Numbered from the stretch's first letter, positions 8,670 to 18,344 are shown. The stretch: DNA of 64,000 bases from Frondihabitans sucicola (GCF_030296615.1 NZ_AP027732.1:3291042-3355041), one strand, 5' to 3'. The notes: a model not told the origin generated them from the letters alone. Made by a program: numbers and translations.

Positions 8670-10292
8670 TCACTTCGCCGTCGTCGAGGCGCCGGTGAGC
8701 TGGTCGAGGCGGCTGTCGGCGCCGAGGGTGACTCCCGTGACGCCCTTCGCGGTCGCCAGGATCGTCGTCAGCTCGTGGACCGGAATCTCGTGGTACTGGC
8801 TGGCGAGGCGCGTCTGGATGTCACCGATCACCGCCTCACGCTCCTTCACGTCCGGAGTCGCCTGCTGTTTCTGCAGGAGCGCTTCCAGGGTCGGGTCGTC
8901 GAGGTGGGAATAGTTGGTGGCCGCCGTCGAGAACGACGTGCGCAGGATGTCGCCGTCGGCGCGCGAGTTGTTGCCGAACTGGAGGTCGTAGTTGCCCGAG
9001 GTCAGCGTCTTGAGGAAGTCGGGGACCGTGCTGCTCTGCAGCGTGATCGCGATCCCGGCCTTCTTCAGCTCCTGCTGAGCGAGCTCCAGGGTCGTCTGGT
9101 TGGGGCTGAAGTTGGTGATCCAGGCCACCTTGAGCGAGAGCTTCGTGCCGTCCTTGACGCGGATGCCGTCCGCGCCGACCTTCCAGCCGTCGTCCGTGAG
9201 GAGCTTCTTCGCCGACGCGAGGTCGTACTCGAAGAAGCTGCTCTCGTTCTTGTACCCGGGCGTCGTCGAGGCCAGCGCGCTGGTGCCGACCGGGAACAGG
9301 GAGTTGAGCGAGGTGTCGCGGATCGTCTTCGAGTCGAGTGCGTGGGCGATCGCCTCGCGCACCTTCTCGTCCTTCACGATGGGACGCGCCTCGTTGAAGG
9401 AGAAGCCGAACGCCAGACCGGGGTTCGTGCGCGTGACCAGCGGGTAGCCGCCTCCCTTGAGGGTGTCGACGTCGGTCGGCTGGACGGAGCCGATCACATC
9501 GACCTGCCCGGACGACAGGCTCCCGGATCGCACGCTCGCCTCGGGGACGACCTGGAAGGTGACCGACGCCAGATGGGCCGCTCCGGTGTTCGAACGGTCG
9601 GCGGGGCCCCAGTCGTAGTCCTTCCGCTTCGTCAGGACGGTCTTGACGTTCGGCGAGTAGCTCTTCAGCGTGAACGGTCCGGTGCCGACGACGCCCTTGC
9701 CGGTGGAGCGGTCGTCGTAGGGGATCTTGGTGGTGCCGACGGACACGATGCCGAGGCCCACGGACGAGGTGGCCTGCGGGAACGCGGCGTTGGGCTTCGA
9801 GAAATCGACCTCGACGGTCGACGGGTCGACGACTGTCGACCCGGTGTAGCCGACCAGGGAGCTCACGGCCGTGCTCTTCGCCCCGGCGGCGACGATGTCG
9901 TCGAAAGTGGCCTTGACGGCCGAGGCGTCGAATTTCGTGCCGTCCGAGAAGGTCACGCCCGAGCGCAGCGTGAACGTGAACTTCGTCGCATCCGAGTTGA
10001 CGGTGTACGAGCTCGCGAGCCACGGCTTCAGGTCACCGGTCTTGGGGTCCTGGTAGAGCAGCGAGTCGACGAGCTGGCGCGTCACGTAGAGCGTGTCGTT
10101 TCCGGATCCCGTCCCGGACGGGTTGAGCGAGATCGGGTCGTTCGCGATGGCGAAGGTGAGGTTCCCGCCGTTCGTCACCGAGCCCGAGGAGCCGGCGGTG
10201 TCCGACGAGCCGCCCGAGGAGCAGCCGGTCAGGGCTAGGGCGACGGTGGCTGCTGCGGCGAGGCCGATGGCGGCCCGGGTTCTGATTCTCAT
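8670..10292 (-). CDS. Peptide-type (family 5) solute-binding lipoprotein of an ABC importer
   Basis: This 540-residue protein has a signal peptide and lipobox LALTGCSSG with the acylated cysteine near residue 24, then the DppA/OppA-type fold. Characteristic segments are GGNLTFAIANDPISLNP near the N-terminus, FTLRSGVTFSDGTKFDASAV, and VREAIAHALDSKTI in the second half. It captures substrate outside the membrane for the permeases and ATPase encoded upstream (12941-13957, 11991-12944, 10338-11994). It is the last gene in that run. Family-5 proteins carry peptides, nickel complexes, opines and modified amino acids; the adjacent sulfur genes suggest an organosulfur compound. Confidence 0.93.
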   Translation of the reverse strand: MRIRTRAAIGLAAAATVALALTGCSSGGSSDTAGSSGSVTNGGNLTFAIANDPISLNPSGTGSGNDTLYVTRQLVDSLLYQDPKTGDLKPWLASSYTVNSDATKFTFTLRSGVTFSDGTKFDASAVKATFDDIVAAGAKSTAVSSLVGYTGSTVVDPSTVEVDFSKPNAAFPQATSSVGLGIVSVGTTKIPYDDRSTGKGVVGTGPFTLKSYSPNVKTVLTKRKDYDWGPADRSNTGAAHLASVTFQVVPEASVRSGSLSSGQVDVIGSVQPTDVDTLKGGGYPLVTRTNPGLAFGFSFNEARPIVKDEKVREAIAHALDSKTIRDTSLNSLFPVGTSALASTTPGYKNESSFFEYDLASAKKLLTDDGWKVGADGIRVKDGTKLSLKVAWITNFSPNQTTLELAQQELKKAGIAITLQSSTVPDFLKTLTSGNYDLQFGNNSRADGDILRTSFSTAATNYSHLDDPTLEALLQKQQATPDVKEREAVIGDIQTRLASQYHEIPVHELTTILATAKGVTGVTLGADSRLDQLTGASTTAK

Positions 10293-10337
10293 GGTTCTCC
10301 TGGGGGAAGGGGTGCTGTGCTGGACGAAATCGTGGGA

Positions 10338-11994
10338 TCAGGTGCGAACGGCTCGCCCGGGGATGGCGTCGAGGAGGAGCCTCGTGTACTCGTCGCGAGG
10401 CCGGTCGAAGACGTCGGCGGCCGCGGCCAGTTCGACCAGCCGCCCCTGGTGCATGACTCCGACCCGGTGCGCGATCTGCCGGACGACGGCGAGATCGTGC
10501 GAGATGAAGAGGTAGCTCACACCGAGACCGGCCTGCAGCTCGCCGAGGAGGTCGAGGATCTGCGCCTGGACGGAGACGTCCAGCGCCGAGACCGGCTCGT
10601 CGAGGACGATCAGTTCGGGCCGGAGGGCGAGTGCCCTGGCGATCGCCACCCGTTGCCGCTGCCCGCCGGACAGTTCGGCGGGCCGCCTGGCGAGGACGGA
10701 GGCCGGCAGCTTGACGAGGTCGACGAGTTCGGCGGCGCGACGTCGGCGCTCGGATCGCGACCCCTCCCCGAAGGCGGCCAGCGGATCGGCGATGATCGAG
10801 CCGATGCCGAGGCGCGGGTTGAGCGCCGCGTACGGGTTCTGGTGGACCAGTTGCGCGCGCTTCCGGTAGGCGCGCAGTGCCGCCCCTCTGACCCCGGTGA
10901 TCTCCTCGCCGTCGAAGCTGACCGTGCCGGAGTCGGCGTCCGTCAGGCGCAGGGCGAGGCGGGCCGTCGTGGACTTCCCCGACCCGGACTCGCCGACGAG
11001 CGCGAGGGTGCGTCCGCGCGGGATCCCGAACGACACGCCGTCGACGGCGAGGGACGAGCCGTGACCGCTCCCCGCGGCGCGGCGAACGACTTACTGAGCG
11101 AATCGGCGACCAACACGTCGTCGACGGCCGGGAGGGCCTCCTCAGGCGGCTCCTGGCGCGCCGTCGCCTCGAGCGCGTGCAGGCTGGGGGCTGCTGCGAT
11201 GAGCGCTCGCGTGTACGGGTGCCGGGGGCCAGCAGCACCTCGGCCGGGGTGCCTTCCTCGACGACGCGGCCCTCGGACAGCACCACGATGCGGTCGGCGC
11301 GATCGGCGGCCACGCCGAGGTCGTGCGTGATGAAGAGGACGCTCGTCCCGGTGTCGGCCACGAGGGCGTCGAGGTGGTCGAGGATCTGCCGCTGCACGGT
11401 GACGTCGAGCGCACTCGTCGGCTCGTCCGCGATCAGGAGGTCCGGCCTCGCGATGAGCGCCAGGGCGATCAGCACGCGCTGGCGCATGCCGCCGGAGAGT
11501 TCGTGCGGATACTGTTGCGCGCGCACCTCGGGCTGCGGGAGTCCGGCCTGCCGGAGGGCCTCGATCGCCAAGCGGGCGGCATCGACCTTCGAGGCGAGCT
11601 TGTGGACGAGCAGCACCTCGGCCACCTGCGCACCGACCCGCGTCACGGGGTTCAGCGAGACGGTGGGATCCTGCGGCACCAGTCCGATCCGTCGGCCGCG
11701 GATGCCCCGGAGATCCTTTGCGCCGGCTCGCACGAGATCGATTCCGTCGAACCTGATGGAGCCGGACGTGACGGTCGCGCTGGCCGCGAGAAGCTGAATG
11801 ACGGCGTGCGCGGTCGTCGACTTGCCCGACCCGCTCTCGCCGACGACCGCGACCTTCTCCCCGCGCCGAATGCGCAGCGAGACGTCGCGAACCGCTTTGA
11901 CCTCGGAGCGCCCCGACCGGTAGTCGACCGCGAGCGAATCGATTTCGAGCAGGATCTCGCGCGCTCGGTCGTCGAGTGGCGTGCTGTCGGTCAT
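10338..11994 (-). CDS. Fused dipeptide-type ABC transporter ATPase (DppD-DppF), two apparent frameshifts
   Basis: One protein of about 552 residues carries two complete ATPase domains. The first has [17 protein letters not shown] and [12 protein letters not shown]; the second repeats [17 protein letters not shown] and [12 protein letters not shown]. Two breaks fall between the domains: one at a G5 run (11224-11228), where an added base restores the HPYTRAL segment that normally ends DppD proteins, and one at a C4 run (11070-11073), where an added base restores [15 protein letters not shown]. The ATG at 11994 overlaps the permease stop. It powers the importer formed with the neighbouring permeases and binding protein. 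Confidence 0.88.
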
Positions 11995-12944
11995 CGCGAC
12001 CGCCTTCCTTCGGTGTCGAGGGCTCGGGAGACCCGGTTGGCGGACAGCACGGTCAGCGCGATCACGACGCCCGGAGCCGTCGTCAGCCACCACGCGTTGC
12101 GGAGGAAGTCCCGGCCCGTCGACACGAGCGAGCCCCACTCCGGCGTCGGGGGCTGTGCGCCGTATCCCAGGAAGCTGAGGCTGGAGACGGCGAGGATCGC
12201 CGTGCCGAACTCGAGGGCGGCGAGCACCAGCACGGGGCCGCCGCTGTTGGGAAGCACGTGCACGAGCAGGACCCGCCACCATCGGTTGCCCGAGGCCGCG
12301 GCGGCTTCCACGTAGACCGAGCTGCGGACCCTGACCACCTCGGAGCGCATGATGCGCGACACCGTGGCGATGCTCGCCAGGCCGACCGCGATCGCGACGT
12401 GCACGGTTCCGAAGCCGAGCACCGTGATCAGCGCGAGCGAGAGCAGGAGGCTCGGGATCGCGAGCAGGACGTCCGCGATCCGCATCACCACGGTGTCCAC
12501 CCACGATCCGACGAATCCCGCGAGGAGTCCCAGGATCGAGCCGACGACCAGGCCGATGACCACGGCGAGGAGTGCGGCGCCGAGGGTGAGCGCCGTTCCG
12601 TGCAGCACACGGGCGAAGAGGTCTCGGCCGAGCTGGTCGGTGCCGAACCAGTGGGCTGCGCTCGGACCCTGGAGCTTGTCGATCGGGTCGCCCCCGAGAG
12701 GATCCTGCGTGTGGAAGAGCCCTGGCGCGACGGCCGCCACCAGGACCACCAGGATCCACAGCGCCGCGAGGAGGAGGAACGGACGGTGGACCAGGAACGC
12801 GATGATCCTGGCCGGCCGCGAGCGGCCTCGGACCTCGCCGCGCCGGGACGCGACGGCGTCGTCGAAGCGATCCGCCGCAGTCGCGCCGAAGACGTCGCCC
12901 TCCGGCCCGGCGGACGGCGGTGCGAGTCGGGTGGTCTCGCTCAT
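11991..12944 (-). CDS. Peptide-type ABC transporter permease (DppC/OppC family)
   Basis: This 317-residue membrane protein has a polar N-terminal extension, the DppC signature HWFGTDQLGRDLFARVLHG after the first membrane helix, five further helices, and the EAA-like loop YVEAAAASGNRWWRVLLVH. The C-terminal AQPPTPEWGSLVSTGRDFL is typical of the family. It overlaps its neighbours at both ends (ATGA at 11991-11994 and at 12941-12944), placing it firmly in the importer operon. Confidence 0.93.
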   Translation of the reverse strand: MSETTRLAPPSAGPEGDVFGATAADRFDDAVASRRGEVRGRSRPARIIAFLVHRPFLLLAALWILVVLVAAVAPGLFHTQDPLGGDPIDKLQGPSAAHWFGTDQLGRDLFARVLHGTALTLGAALLAVVIGLVVGSILGLLAGFVGSWVDTVVMRIADVLLAIPSLLLSLALITVLGFGTVHVAIAVGLASIATVSRIMRSEVVRVRSSVYVEAAAASGNRWWRVLLVHVLPNSGGPVLVLAALEFGTAILAVSSLSFLGYGAQPPTPEWGSLVSTGRDFLRNAWWLTTAPGVVIALTVLSANRVSRALDTEGRRSR

Positions 12945-13957
12945 CGGAGGGCTCCTTCGGGGACGGTCTCTGGGGCGGCCTCGGGCTCGATGCCGGTCTC
13001 GAGTCGGCGGCGGAGACGGCGCCGACTGCCCACGATGACGATTCGCGGGTCCAGCAGCGGATAGATGACGTCGACGATCAGGTTGACGACGACGAAGACG
13101 GCCGCCGCGAAGAGGACCACGCCCTGCACGACCGGGATGTCCTGCTGCTGGACGGCGGTCGCCGTCACGCGGCCGAGCCCCGGCCGGGAGAAGATCGTCT
13201 CCGTGACGACCGTCCCGGAGAGCAGCTGGCCGACGATCAGACCCGTCACCGTGAGGGCCGGCAGCGCCGCGTTGCGGAGGGCGTGCCGCAGGTGGATCCT
13301 CCCGCCGGAGGCGCCCTTCGCCCAGGCGGTGTCGATGTACGGCTCGCGCAGGGTCGACACCAGGCTCTTCGAGAGCAGCTGCGCGATCGTCGCCCCGGTC
13401 GGCAGGGCGAGCGTGATCGCCGGCAGCACGAGGGACGAGGCTCCCTGATCGCCGATGGCGGGGAAGATCGGGAGGCCGAAGGAGAACCACTGGATGAGCA
13501 GCAGCGCGAACCAGAAGCCGGGAATCGAGACGCCCAGGGGTGGAAGCCCGAGGAGTAACTGGCCGAGCCAGCGGAAGCGTGTCACGGTCGCCAGGAGAGC
13601 GACACCGCCGCCGAACACGACCGCCAGGACGAGCCCGGCCGCAGCGATCTGGACGGTGGGTCCGACGGCTTCGCCGACCACGTCGATGACCGGGCGGCCG
13701 GTGCCGATCGACACGCCGAAGTTCCCCTGGAGCAGGTGCCCGAGCTGGTGGACGTACTGCACGATGAGCGGCTGGTCGAGGCCGAGTTGGTGCCGCAGCT
13801 TCGCCAGTTGGGCGGGACTCACGTCGGAGGCGTCCGGACCGATCAGGATCTTGACCGGGTCGCCGGGGAGGACGTACAGGATGAGGAAGGAGACGGTCCA
13901 GGCCGCCCAGAGGACACCGACCGCCTGAAGGAGGCGGAAGCCCAGGTAGCGCGTCAC
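12941..13957 (-). CDS. Peptide-type ABC transporter permease (DppB/OppB family)
   Basis: This 338-residue inner-membrane protein begins with the family start RYLGFRLLQAVGVLWAAWTV, followed by PGDPVKILIGPDAS and the periplasmic loop LGLDQPLIVQYVHQLGHLL. The EAA-type loop is YIDTAWAKGASGGRIHLRHA. The start is taken as GTG at 13957 because that position gives the normal DppB N-terminus. That GTG overlaps the stop of a truncated monooxygenase gene (13954-14148) by GTGA, so translation may depend on reading through the remnant. Confidence 0.9.
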   Translation of the reverse strand: MTRYLGFRLLQAVGVLWAAWTVSFLILYVLPGDPVKILIGPDASDVSPAQLAKLRHQLGLDQPLIVQYVHQLGHLLQGNFGVSIGTGRPVIDVVGEAVGPTVQIAAAGLVLAVVFGGGVALLATVTRFRWLGQLLLGLPPLGVSIPGFWFALLLIQWFSFGLPIFPAIGDQGASSLVLPAITLALPTGATIAQLLSKSLVSTLREPYIDTAWAKGASGGRIHLRHALRNAALPALTVTGLIVGQLLSGTVVTETIFSRPGLGRVTATAVQQQDIPVVQGVVLFAAAVFVVVNLIVDVIYPLLDPRIVIVGSRRRLRRRLETGIEPEAAPETVPEGALR

Positions 13958-14148
13958 GAGATCAGCGCCGATCCCACGCCGTGCTCCAGGTGCCGCTGCC
14001 GGATCCAGGCGCCATCGAAGCCGAGGCGCTCTCCGAGCTCGAACAGGTCGAGGGTGTCCTCGAGCCCGGCCGTCGGCGCGTCGTCGTCGAAGTCGCCCGG
14101 CGTGAGGAGCGCGATGCTCCTGACGCCTCGCAGATCCTGCTCGCTCAT
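13954..14148 (-). pseudogene. Truncated luciferase-like monooxygenase (N-terminal 64 residues only)
   Basis: The short reading frame has a good ribosome-binding site (GAAGGGAACCGG) and codes for IALLTPGDF, then DTLDLFELGERLGFDGAWIR and QRHLEHGVGSA. This is the first beta-alpha-beta part of a luciferase-like flavin monooxygenase; compare STLDLFAAAESLGYEDTWIR in the full-length gene at 25018. It then stops at TGA, whose first bases form the GTG start of the DppB permease. The remaining 270 or so residues of the family are absent, and no homopolymer explains the break, so this looks like a genuine deletion remnant that now serves as a leader of the transporter operon. It could also be a coding leader kept for translational coupling. 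Confidence 0.65.
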
Positions 14149-14200
14149 CCGGTTCCCTTCGTCCTCGCGGGAGTGGTCGCTGTCCACCCCGGCGGATCCC

Positions 14201-14256
14201 GTCACGGTAGGACGTCCGGCGGGCCTCCTGCGAATGCGGCGTCACACGGCTGTCAC
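14201..14256. promoter_or_regulatory. Direct GTCAC repeats in the divergent region before the GNAT-CBS genes
   Basis: GTCAC occurs at 14201-14205, 14241-14245 and 14252-14256. The last pair, GGCGTCACACGGCTGTCACG, closely matches the complement of a site at 18328-18346. The region separates the truncated monooxygenase/importer operon from the GNAT-CBS-LLM genes. The pattern suggests a shared activator or repressor site, but the protein is unknown. Confidence 0.35.
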
Positions 14257-14332
14257 GTCCTGAAAGAACTCGTCATGTGGGAGCCGCCCCGACGGGTTGT
14301 CGCTAGAGTCCTCCCGAAACGAAGGGAGACCC

Positions 14333-14917
14333 GTGACCGGATTCGACACCGACCAGGTCCACGACGCGGTCGTCTCGTCAGCGCCGGGTCTCGTCGTCCG
14401 AGTCGCAGAGGCCACCGAGTGGGCGACCGTCGGAGACGTCACCTACCGGGGCTTCACTCACGGGAGCCCCGGACGAGCCGAGCCGACCGAGGCGCGTCTC
14501 CGCCTCCTCCGCGATGCCGAAGGGCGCGCAGCGAGTGGCGATCTGCTCGTCGCGGTCGACGAGACCGAGGGCACGATCATCGGCACGGCCAGCCTGCTCC
14601 GCGCCGACACCGACCTCACCCGACAGTCGCAGAACGGTGAGGCGGAGCTGCGGCTCCTCGCGGTCGTGCCCGAGGCGCGGCGACGCGGCGTCGCACGCGC
14701 CCTGATGCTGGAAGCCATCCGGCGCGCTCGCGCCTGGGGCGCGCCCGCGCTGGTGCTCGACACCGGCCCGGCAAACACCGCCTCGCAGGCGCTCTACGCC
14801 TCGCTCGGCTTCGACCGAGTCACCGAGCGCGAGACGCAGCCGTCCTCCAGCGGCGGCCTGCTCGCCGTGTTCCGCTACGCGCTGACCGGATCCGACGACG
14901 AAAGAGGCGTGAAATGA
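14333..14917 (+). CDS. GNAT-family N-acetyltransferase
   Basis: This 194-residue protein probably transfers acetyl from acetyl-CoA to an amino group. The acetyl-CoA site is visible as ELRLLAVVPEARRRGVARAL (V-x-P-x-x-R-R-x-G-V-A), followed by the C-terminal DTGPANTASQALYASLGF motif. GTG at 14333 is chosen because GAAGGGAG lies 8-9 bases upstream. The stop overlaps the ATG of the next gene (cystathionine beta-synthase) by ATGA. In the Bacillus S-alkyl-cysteine salvage pathways (CmoI, YxeL), a GNAT enzyme N-acetylates the modified cysteine before a flavin monooxygenase cleaves it; the neighbours here fit such a role, which is inference. Confidence 0.85.
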   Translation: MTGFDTDQVHDAVVSSAPGLVVRVAEATEWATVGDVTYRGFTHGSPGRAEPTEARLRLLRDAEGRAASGDLLVAVDETEGTIIGTASLLRADTDLTRQSQNGEAELRLLAVVPEARRRGVARALMLEAIRRARAWGAPALVLDTGPANTASQALYASLGFDRVTERETQPSSSGGLLAVFRYALTGSDDERGVK

Positions 14918-16304
14918 CCCGCTACGAGTCCCTGGCGGACGCCGTCGGAAACACGCCCCTCATCCGACTGACCCACGCTGCGCAGACCTACGCCCCCGCC
15001 ATCTACGTCAAGGTCGAGGCGGGCAATCCCGCCGGCAGCGTGAAAGACCGCGCGGCGCTCTCGATGATCCGCGCCGCCGAGGCCGACGGGAGCCTGCTCC
15101 CGGGGGCACGATCGTCGAGACGACATCGGGCAACACCGGTATCGGCCTCGCCGCCTACGCGGCACACCTGGGATACCGCAGCGTCGTCTTTACCAGCTCG
15201 GCGACGTCACGCGAGAAGCGCTCGCTGCTCACCGCCTACGGTGCCGAACTGCGGCTGGTCGACACCTTCGTGCCCAAGTCACACCCCGACAGCATGCGGG
15301 CCGTGGCCGAGCGATTCGTCGACGCGACCCCCGGCGCGTGGCTCGCCGGCCAATACGACAACCCCGCCAACCCGGAGGCGCACTGGCTGACGACAGGACC
15401 GGAGCTCTGGGACGAGACCGAGGGCAGGATCACCCACCTCGTGGCGACCGTGGGAACGGGCGGCACGATCTCGGGTACCGGCGGTCATCTCAAGAAGGTC
15501 AGCGGCGGCCGGGTGCAGGTGGTCGGTGCCGATCCGATCACCTCGACGTACTCGGGAGGAGACGGCAGCGCCAAGTACATCGAGGGCGCCGGGCACTTCG
15601 TCCACCCCGACGCCGATGTCGACCCGTGGCCGGAGAGTCTCGACACGAGCGTGATCGACCGCTACCTCGCCGTCGACGACCGCACCGCCATCGAGACCAT
15701 CCGCGAGCTGGCCCGCACCGAGGGCATCCTCGCCGGCGGGTCGTCCGGGGTCGCCCTGGCCGCAGCCTTCCGCCTCGCCGAAGAGCTCACCGCGGACGAC
15801 ACGGTCGTCGTCATCCTGCCCGACTCCGGCCGCGCCTATCTCTCGACCTATTTCGACGACGGCTGGCTCCGCGAGACCGGGTTCTCCGACGATTCCGACG
15901 TCCGGACCGTCCGCGACGTCGTGACGAGCGAGGGCGACTTCGACCCGATCACGATCGACCGCACGAGCACGGTCCACGACGCGCGGAACGAACTCCGCTC
16001 CAAAGAGGTCGAGCCCGACTCGCCGGTGCTCGTCGTCTACGAGCGGAGTCGTGCTCAGCCGCTCCACCCGGGAGAGGTCTCCGGATGGACGACGGTTCGA
16101 CGACTCGCCGAGGTGGAGGCGGCCGAGGGCGGCGACTCGAGCGTGGGCCGGATCGCCTGGCCCGCGCCCCCGAGGATCCCGATCGGGCTCCCGGCGTCCG
16201 AAGCGATCGCCCGGCTCGACGCGGAGGATCCGAGGTGGGCGGCGGCCCTCGTCCTCGAGGACGGCCGCGTCGGCGGTGTCCTCAGCCCACGTGACACTCC
16301 GTGA
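14914..16304 (+). CDS. Cystathionine beta-synthase (PLP-dependent), apparent frameshift
   Basis: About 463 residues after repair, the same size as actinobacterial Cbs. It joins serine, or O-acetylserine in some members, with homocysteine or sulfide. The N-terminal PLP fold shows the Schiff-base lysine in NPAGSVKDRAA (near residue 44), the phosphate loop TSGNTGIG, and HWLTTGPELWDETEGRITHL. The last 130 or so residues form a degenerate CBS-domain pair. The frame breaks at a G5 run (15102-15106) after SLLPG; one more G gives LLPGGTIVETTSGNTG. It overlaps the acetyltransferase gene and is followed by a monooxygenase, consistent with returning released sulfur to cysteine or methionine. Confidence 0.9.
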
Positions 16305-16348
16305 CGCCGCACGCGCCGACCCGACCCACCGCGAACTGAGGAGACAGC

Positions 16349-17488
16349 ATGGTCAAATTCGTCGGACTCGATCTCATCGCCAACGCCCCGGACGGGAGCG
16401 GGCGAACGACGAGCACCACCGATCGCCTCACGGAGGTGATCGACAACGCGGTGCTGTTCGAGGAGCTCGGCTTCGACGGCTTCGCGGTCGGCGAGCGGCA
16501 TCACGCGCCGTTCCTGTCGAGCGCCCCGCCGGTCGTCCTGAGCCACATCGCGGCCGTCACCTCGCGGATCCGGCTGTTCACCGGCGTCACCCTCCTGTCG
16601 GTCCTCGACCCGGTGAGGGTCGCGGAGGACTATGCGACGCTCGACCACCTCTCCGGCGGCCGACTCGAACTGATCATCGGAAAGGGCAACGGGCCCGAGC
16701 AGGCGGAGCTGTTCGGCATCGGGCGGCTCGAGGCATGGGACACGATCCGCGAGAACTATCTGCTGCTGCGACGGCTCTGGAGCGATGAGAAGGTGACCTG
16801 GGAGCCGCCCGCCGGCGTGCCCAGCATCCGTCACACGCCGCTGCACGAGGCCCAGGTGTTCCCACGCCCGCTCCAGGACACGATCCGGATCTGGCACGGT
16901 TCGGCCTCCTCCGAGCGATCCGTCGAGCTGGCGGCCGAGGCCGGCGACCCCGTGTTCTCCGCCAATGGATTCAACCCCGTGGGCAAATACTCGGCCCTCA
17001 CCGATCACTACCGCGCGAAGTGGGCCGAACACGGACGCGATCCCGAGCAGGCGCTCGTCGGCGCCGGTCACATCGCTCTCGTGGTCGCGCGCAACTCGCA
17101 GGACGCCATCGAGGCCTACCGGCCGACCTACGAGCGTCTCGCGGAACGGCTCCGGCAGGATGCCCACGGGCAGCTCCCCGGCAGCTTCACCCTCTACGAC
17201 GACTACGACGACTATCTGGCGCGCGGCTCAGCCCTCATCGGCAGCCCGCAGCAGGTGATCGACAAGGTGCTGCGCTACAACGAGGCCTTCGGCAACACAC
17301 TGATCAACGTCTCGGGCCAGCGCGGCGATCTCGACCAGAGCGCCTTCGTCCATAGCCTCGAGCTGTTCCAGTCCGATGTCGCGCCGACCCTGCGCCGCGC
17401 GATTCCCAGCCCGCCGTGGCCCGATCCGGTCGTCCCGATCGAACGGCGTCACGCCACCGCCCCGACGGCTCGGGCCGCAGCCGTCTGA
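16349..17488 (+). CDS. Luciferase-like flavin-dependent monooxygenase
   Basis: This 379-residue enzyme is of the bacterial-luciferase type, which uses reduced FMN and oxygen. The N-terminal half shows LFEELGFDGFAVGERHHAPF, SRIRLFTGVTLLSVLDPVRV and AEDYATLDHLSGGRLELIIG, the standard order of strand and helix motifs. A GAGGAGACAG ribosome-binding site precedes the ATG, 44 bases after the cystathionine beta-synthase gene. It resembles the CmoO/YtmO branch more than the NtaA/DszA branch, as judged by the ERHH motif. With the GNAT and Cbs genes it forms a probable three-gene unit for freeing sulfur from an S-substituted amino acid. Confidence 0.87.
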   Translation: MVKFVGLDLIANAPDGSGRTTSTTDRLTEVIDNAVLFEELGFDGFAVGERHHAPFLSSAPPVVLSHIAAVTSRIRLFTGVTLLSVLDPVRVAEDYATLDHLSGGRLELIIGKGNGPEQAELFGIGRLEAWDTIRENYLLLRRLWSDEKVTWEPPAGVPSIRHTPLHEAQVFPRPLQDTIRIWHGSASSERSVELAAEAGDPVFSANGFNPVGKYSALTDHYRAKWAEHGRDPEQALVGAGHIALVVARNSQDAIEAYRPTYERLAERLRQDAHGQLPGSFTLYDDYDDYLARGSALIGSPQQVIDKVLRYNEAFGNTLINVSGQRGDLDQSAFVHSLELFQSDVAPTLRRAIPSPPWPDPVVPIERRHATAPTARAAAV

Positions 17489-17531
17489 CCGGTCGTGACG
17501 GGCGGTCGCGGCGACGAGGCGGCCCGCGGCT

Positions 17532-18152
17532 TCAGCGACCGAAGGTGTCGGCGAGGATCGCCTCGCCGTGCTCGTGCCGCTCGACGAAGAGCAGGATCGA
17601 CGCGGCGACGGTCCGCCGACTCGCGTTCGACAGGAGTGTGTGGTCGCCGTTGCGCACGATCCGCAGCGCTCCGAACGGCAGTTCCGTCGCCCAGGCCGCG
17701 ATGTCCGCGACGTCGGTGACCTCGTCCGAATCGCCGTGGAAGACCAGGGTGGGCAGCGGAACACGTCTGGCAGCCGGCAGGAACAGCCCCGGCGGCAGGC
17801 GGGTGTCGGAGGTGGCGATGTTGGCGAGGATCAACGCTCCCACTTCGCCCGGCCGATCGATGGCCAGCTCGGCGGCGACGACCGCACCGACGTCCGAGCC
17901 GATGACGGCGAGCAGGCCCGACCCGCCGTACTCGCGGAGGACCTGCTCCGCCCCGACGCGAGCGGCCTCGGCGTCGAACGAGACGTCGTCGAAGACGACG
18001 GTCCGGTACCCGGCGCTTCGCAGGATGTCGAGCAGGAAGACGTAGTCGGCCGACCGCTCGCGGATTCCACCCAGCACGACCACGACGCCCCGCTCGGTGC
18101 CCTCCGGCACCACGACCAGGTCGGGGAGGGCGCCGGCCTGCAGGCCGCTCAC
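17532..18152 (-). CDS. Alpha/beta-hydrolase-like protein
   Basis: The frame codes for about 206 residues from a GTG at 18152 that follows a GGGAGAG sequence; it stays open upstream to 18314, but that part is low-complexity and unlikely to be translated. GVVVVLGGIRERSADYVFLL resembles the oxyanion region, AVIGSDVGAVVAAELA takes the place of the nucleophile elbow (D in the G-x-D-x-G position), and PTLVFHGDSDEV and NGDHTLL supply the usual acid and histidine. The nucleophile would be Asp rather than Ser, which is seen in epoxide hydrolases and dehalogenases. The substrate is unknown. It lies between two monooxygenase gene groups. Confidence 0.65.
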   Translation of the reverse strand: MSGLQAGALPDLVVVPEGTERGVVVVLGGIRERSADYVFLLDILRSAGYRTVVFDDVSFDAEAARVGAEQVLREYGGSGLLAVIGSDVGAVVAAELAIDRPGEVGALILANIATSDTRLPPGLFLPAARRVPLPTLVFHGDSDEVTDVADIAAWATELPFGALRIVRNGDHTLLSNASRRTVAASILLFVERHEHGEAILADTFGR

Positions 18153-18307
18153 GGTCGCTCTCCCGTGCTCTCGGCTCCGGAGCAAGGCTGCGCGGCGGCT
18201 CCTGTTCCGGCCGGTGATCCTGTCATCGCTGCTGTCCCCTCGGAGTGCGTTTTCCTCACTCTCCACGGTATTGACCGCACGGTGCGGACGGGCGTTCGTG
18301 AGTGTTC

Positions 18308-18344
18308 GTGACATCCGATTGCGCCGTGTGACAGCGCGTGTGAC
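18308..18344. promoter_or_regulatory. GTGAC repeats upstream of the hydrolase gene
   Basis: GTGAC occurs at 18308-18312, 18328-18332 and 18340-18344. Read on the other strand, the last two form GGCGTCACACGCGCTGTCAC, almost the same as the site at 14240-14256. The region is the 221-bp gap between the DszC-like gene (ends 18374) and the hydrolase (start 18152), both on the minus strand. This is probably the hydrolase promoter region. Confidence 0.35.

Noticed and set aside
18153..18314. An N-terminal extension of the hydrolase to an ATG at 18314.
   Set aside because: The extra 54 residues are polar low-complexity sequence, and a ribosome-binding site is placed properly only for the GTG at 18152.
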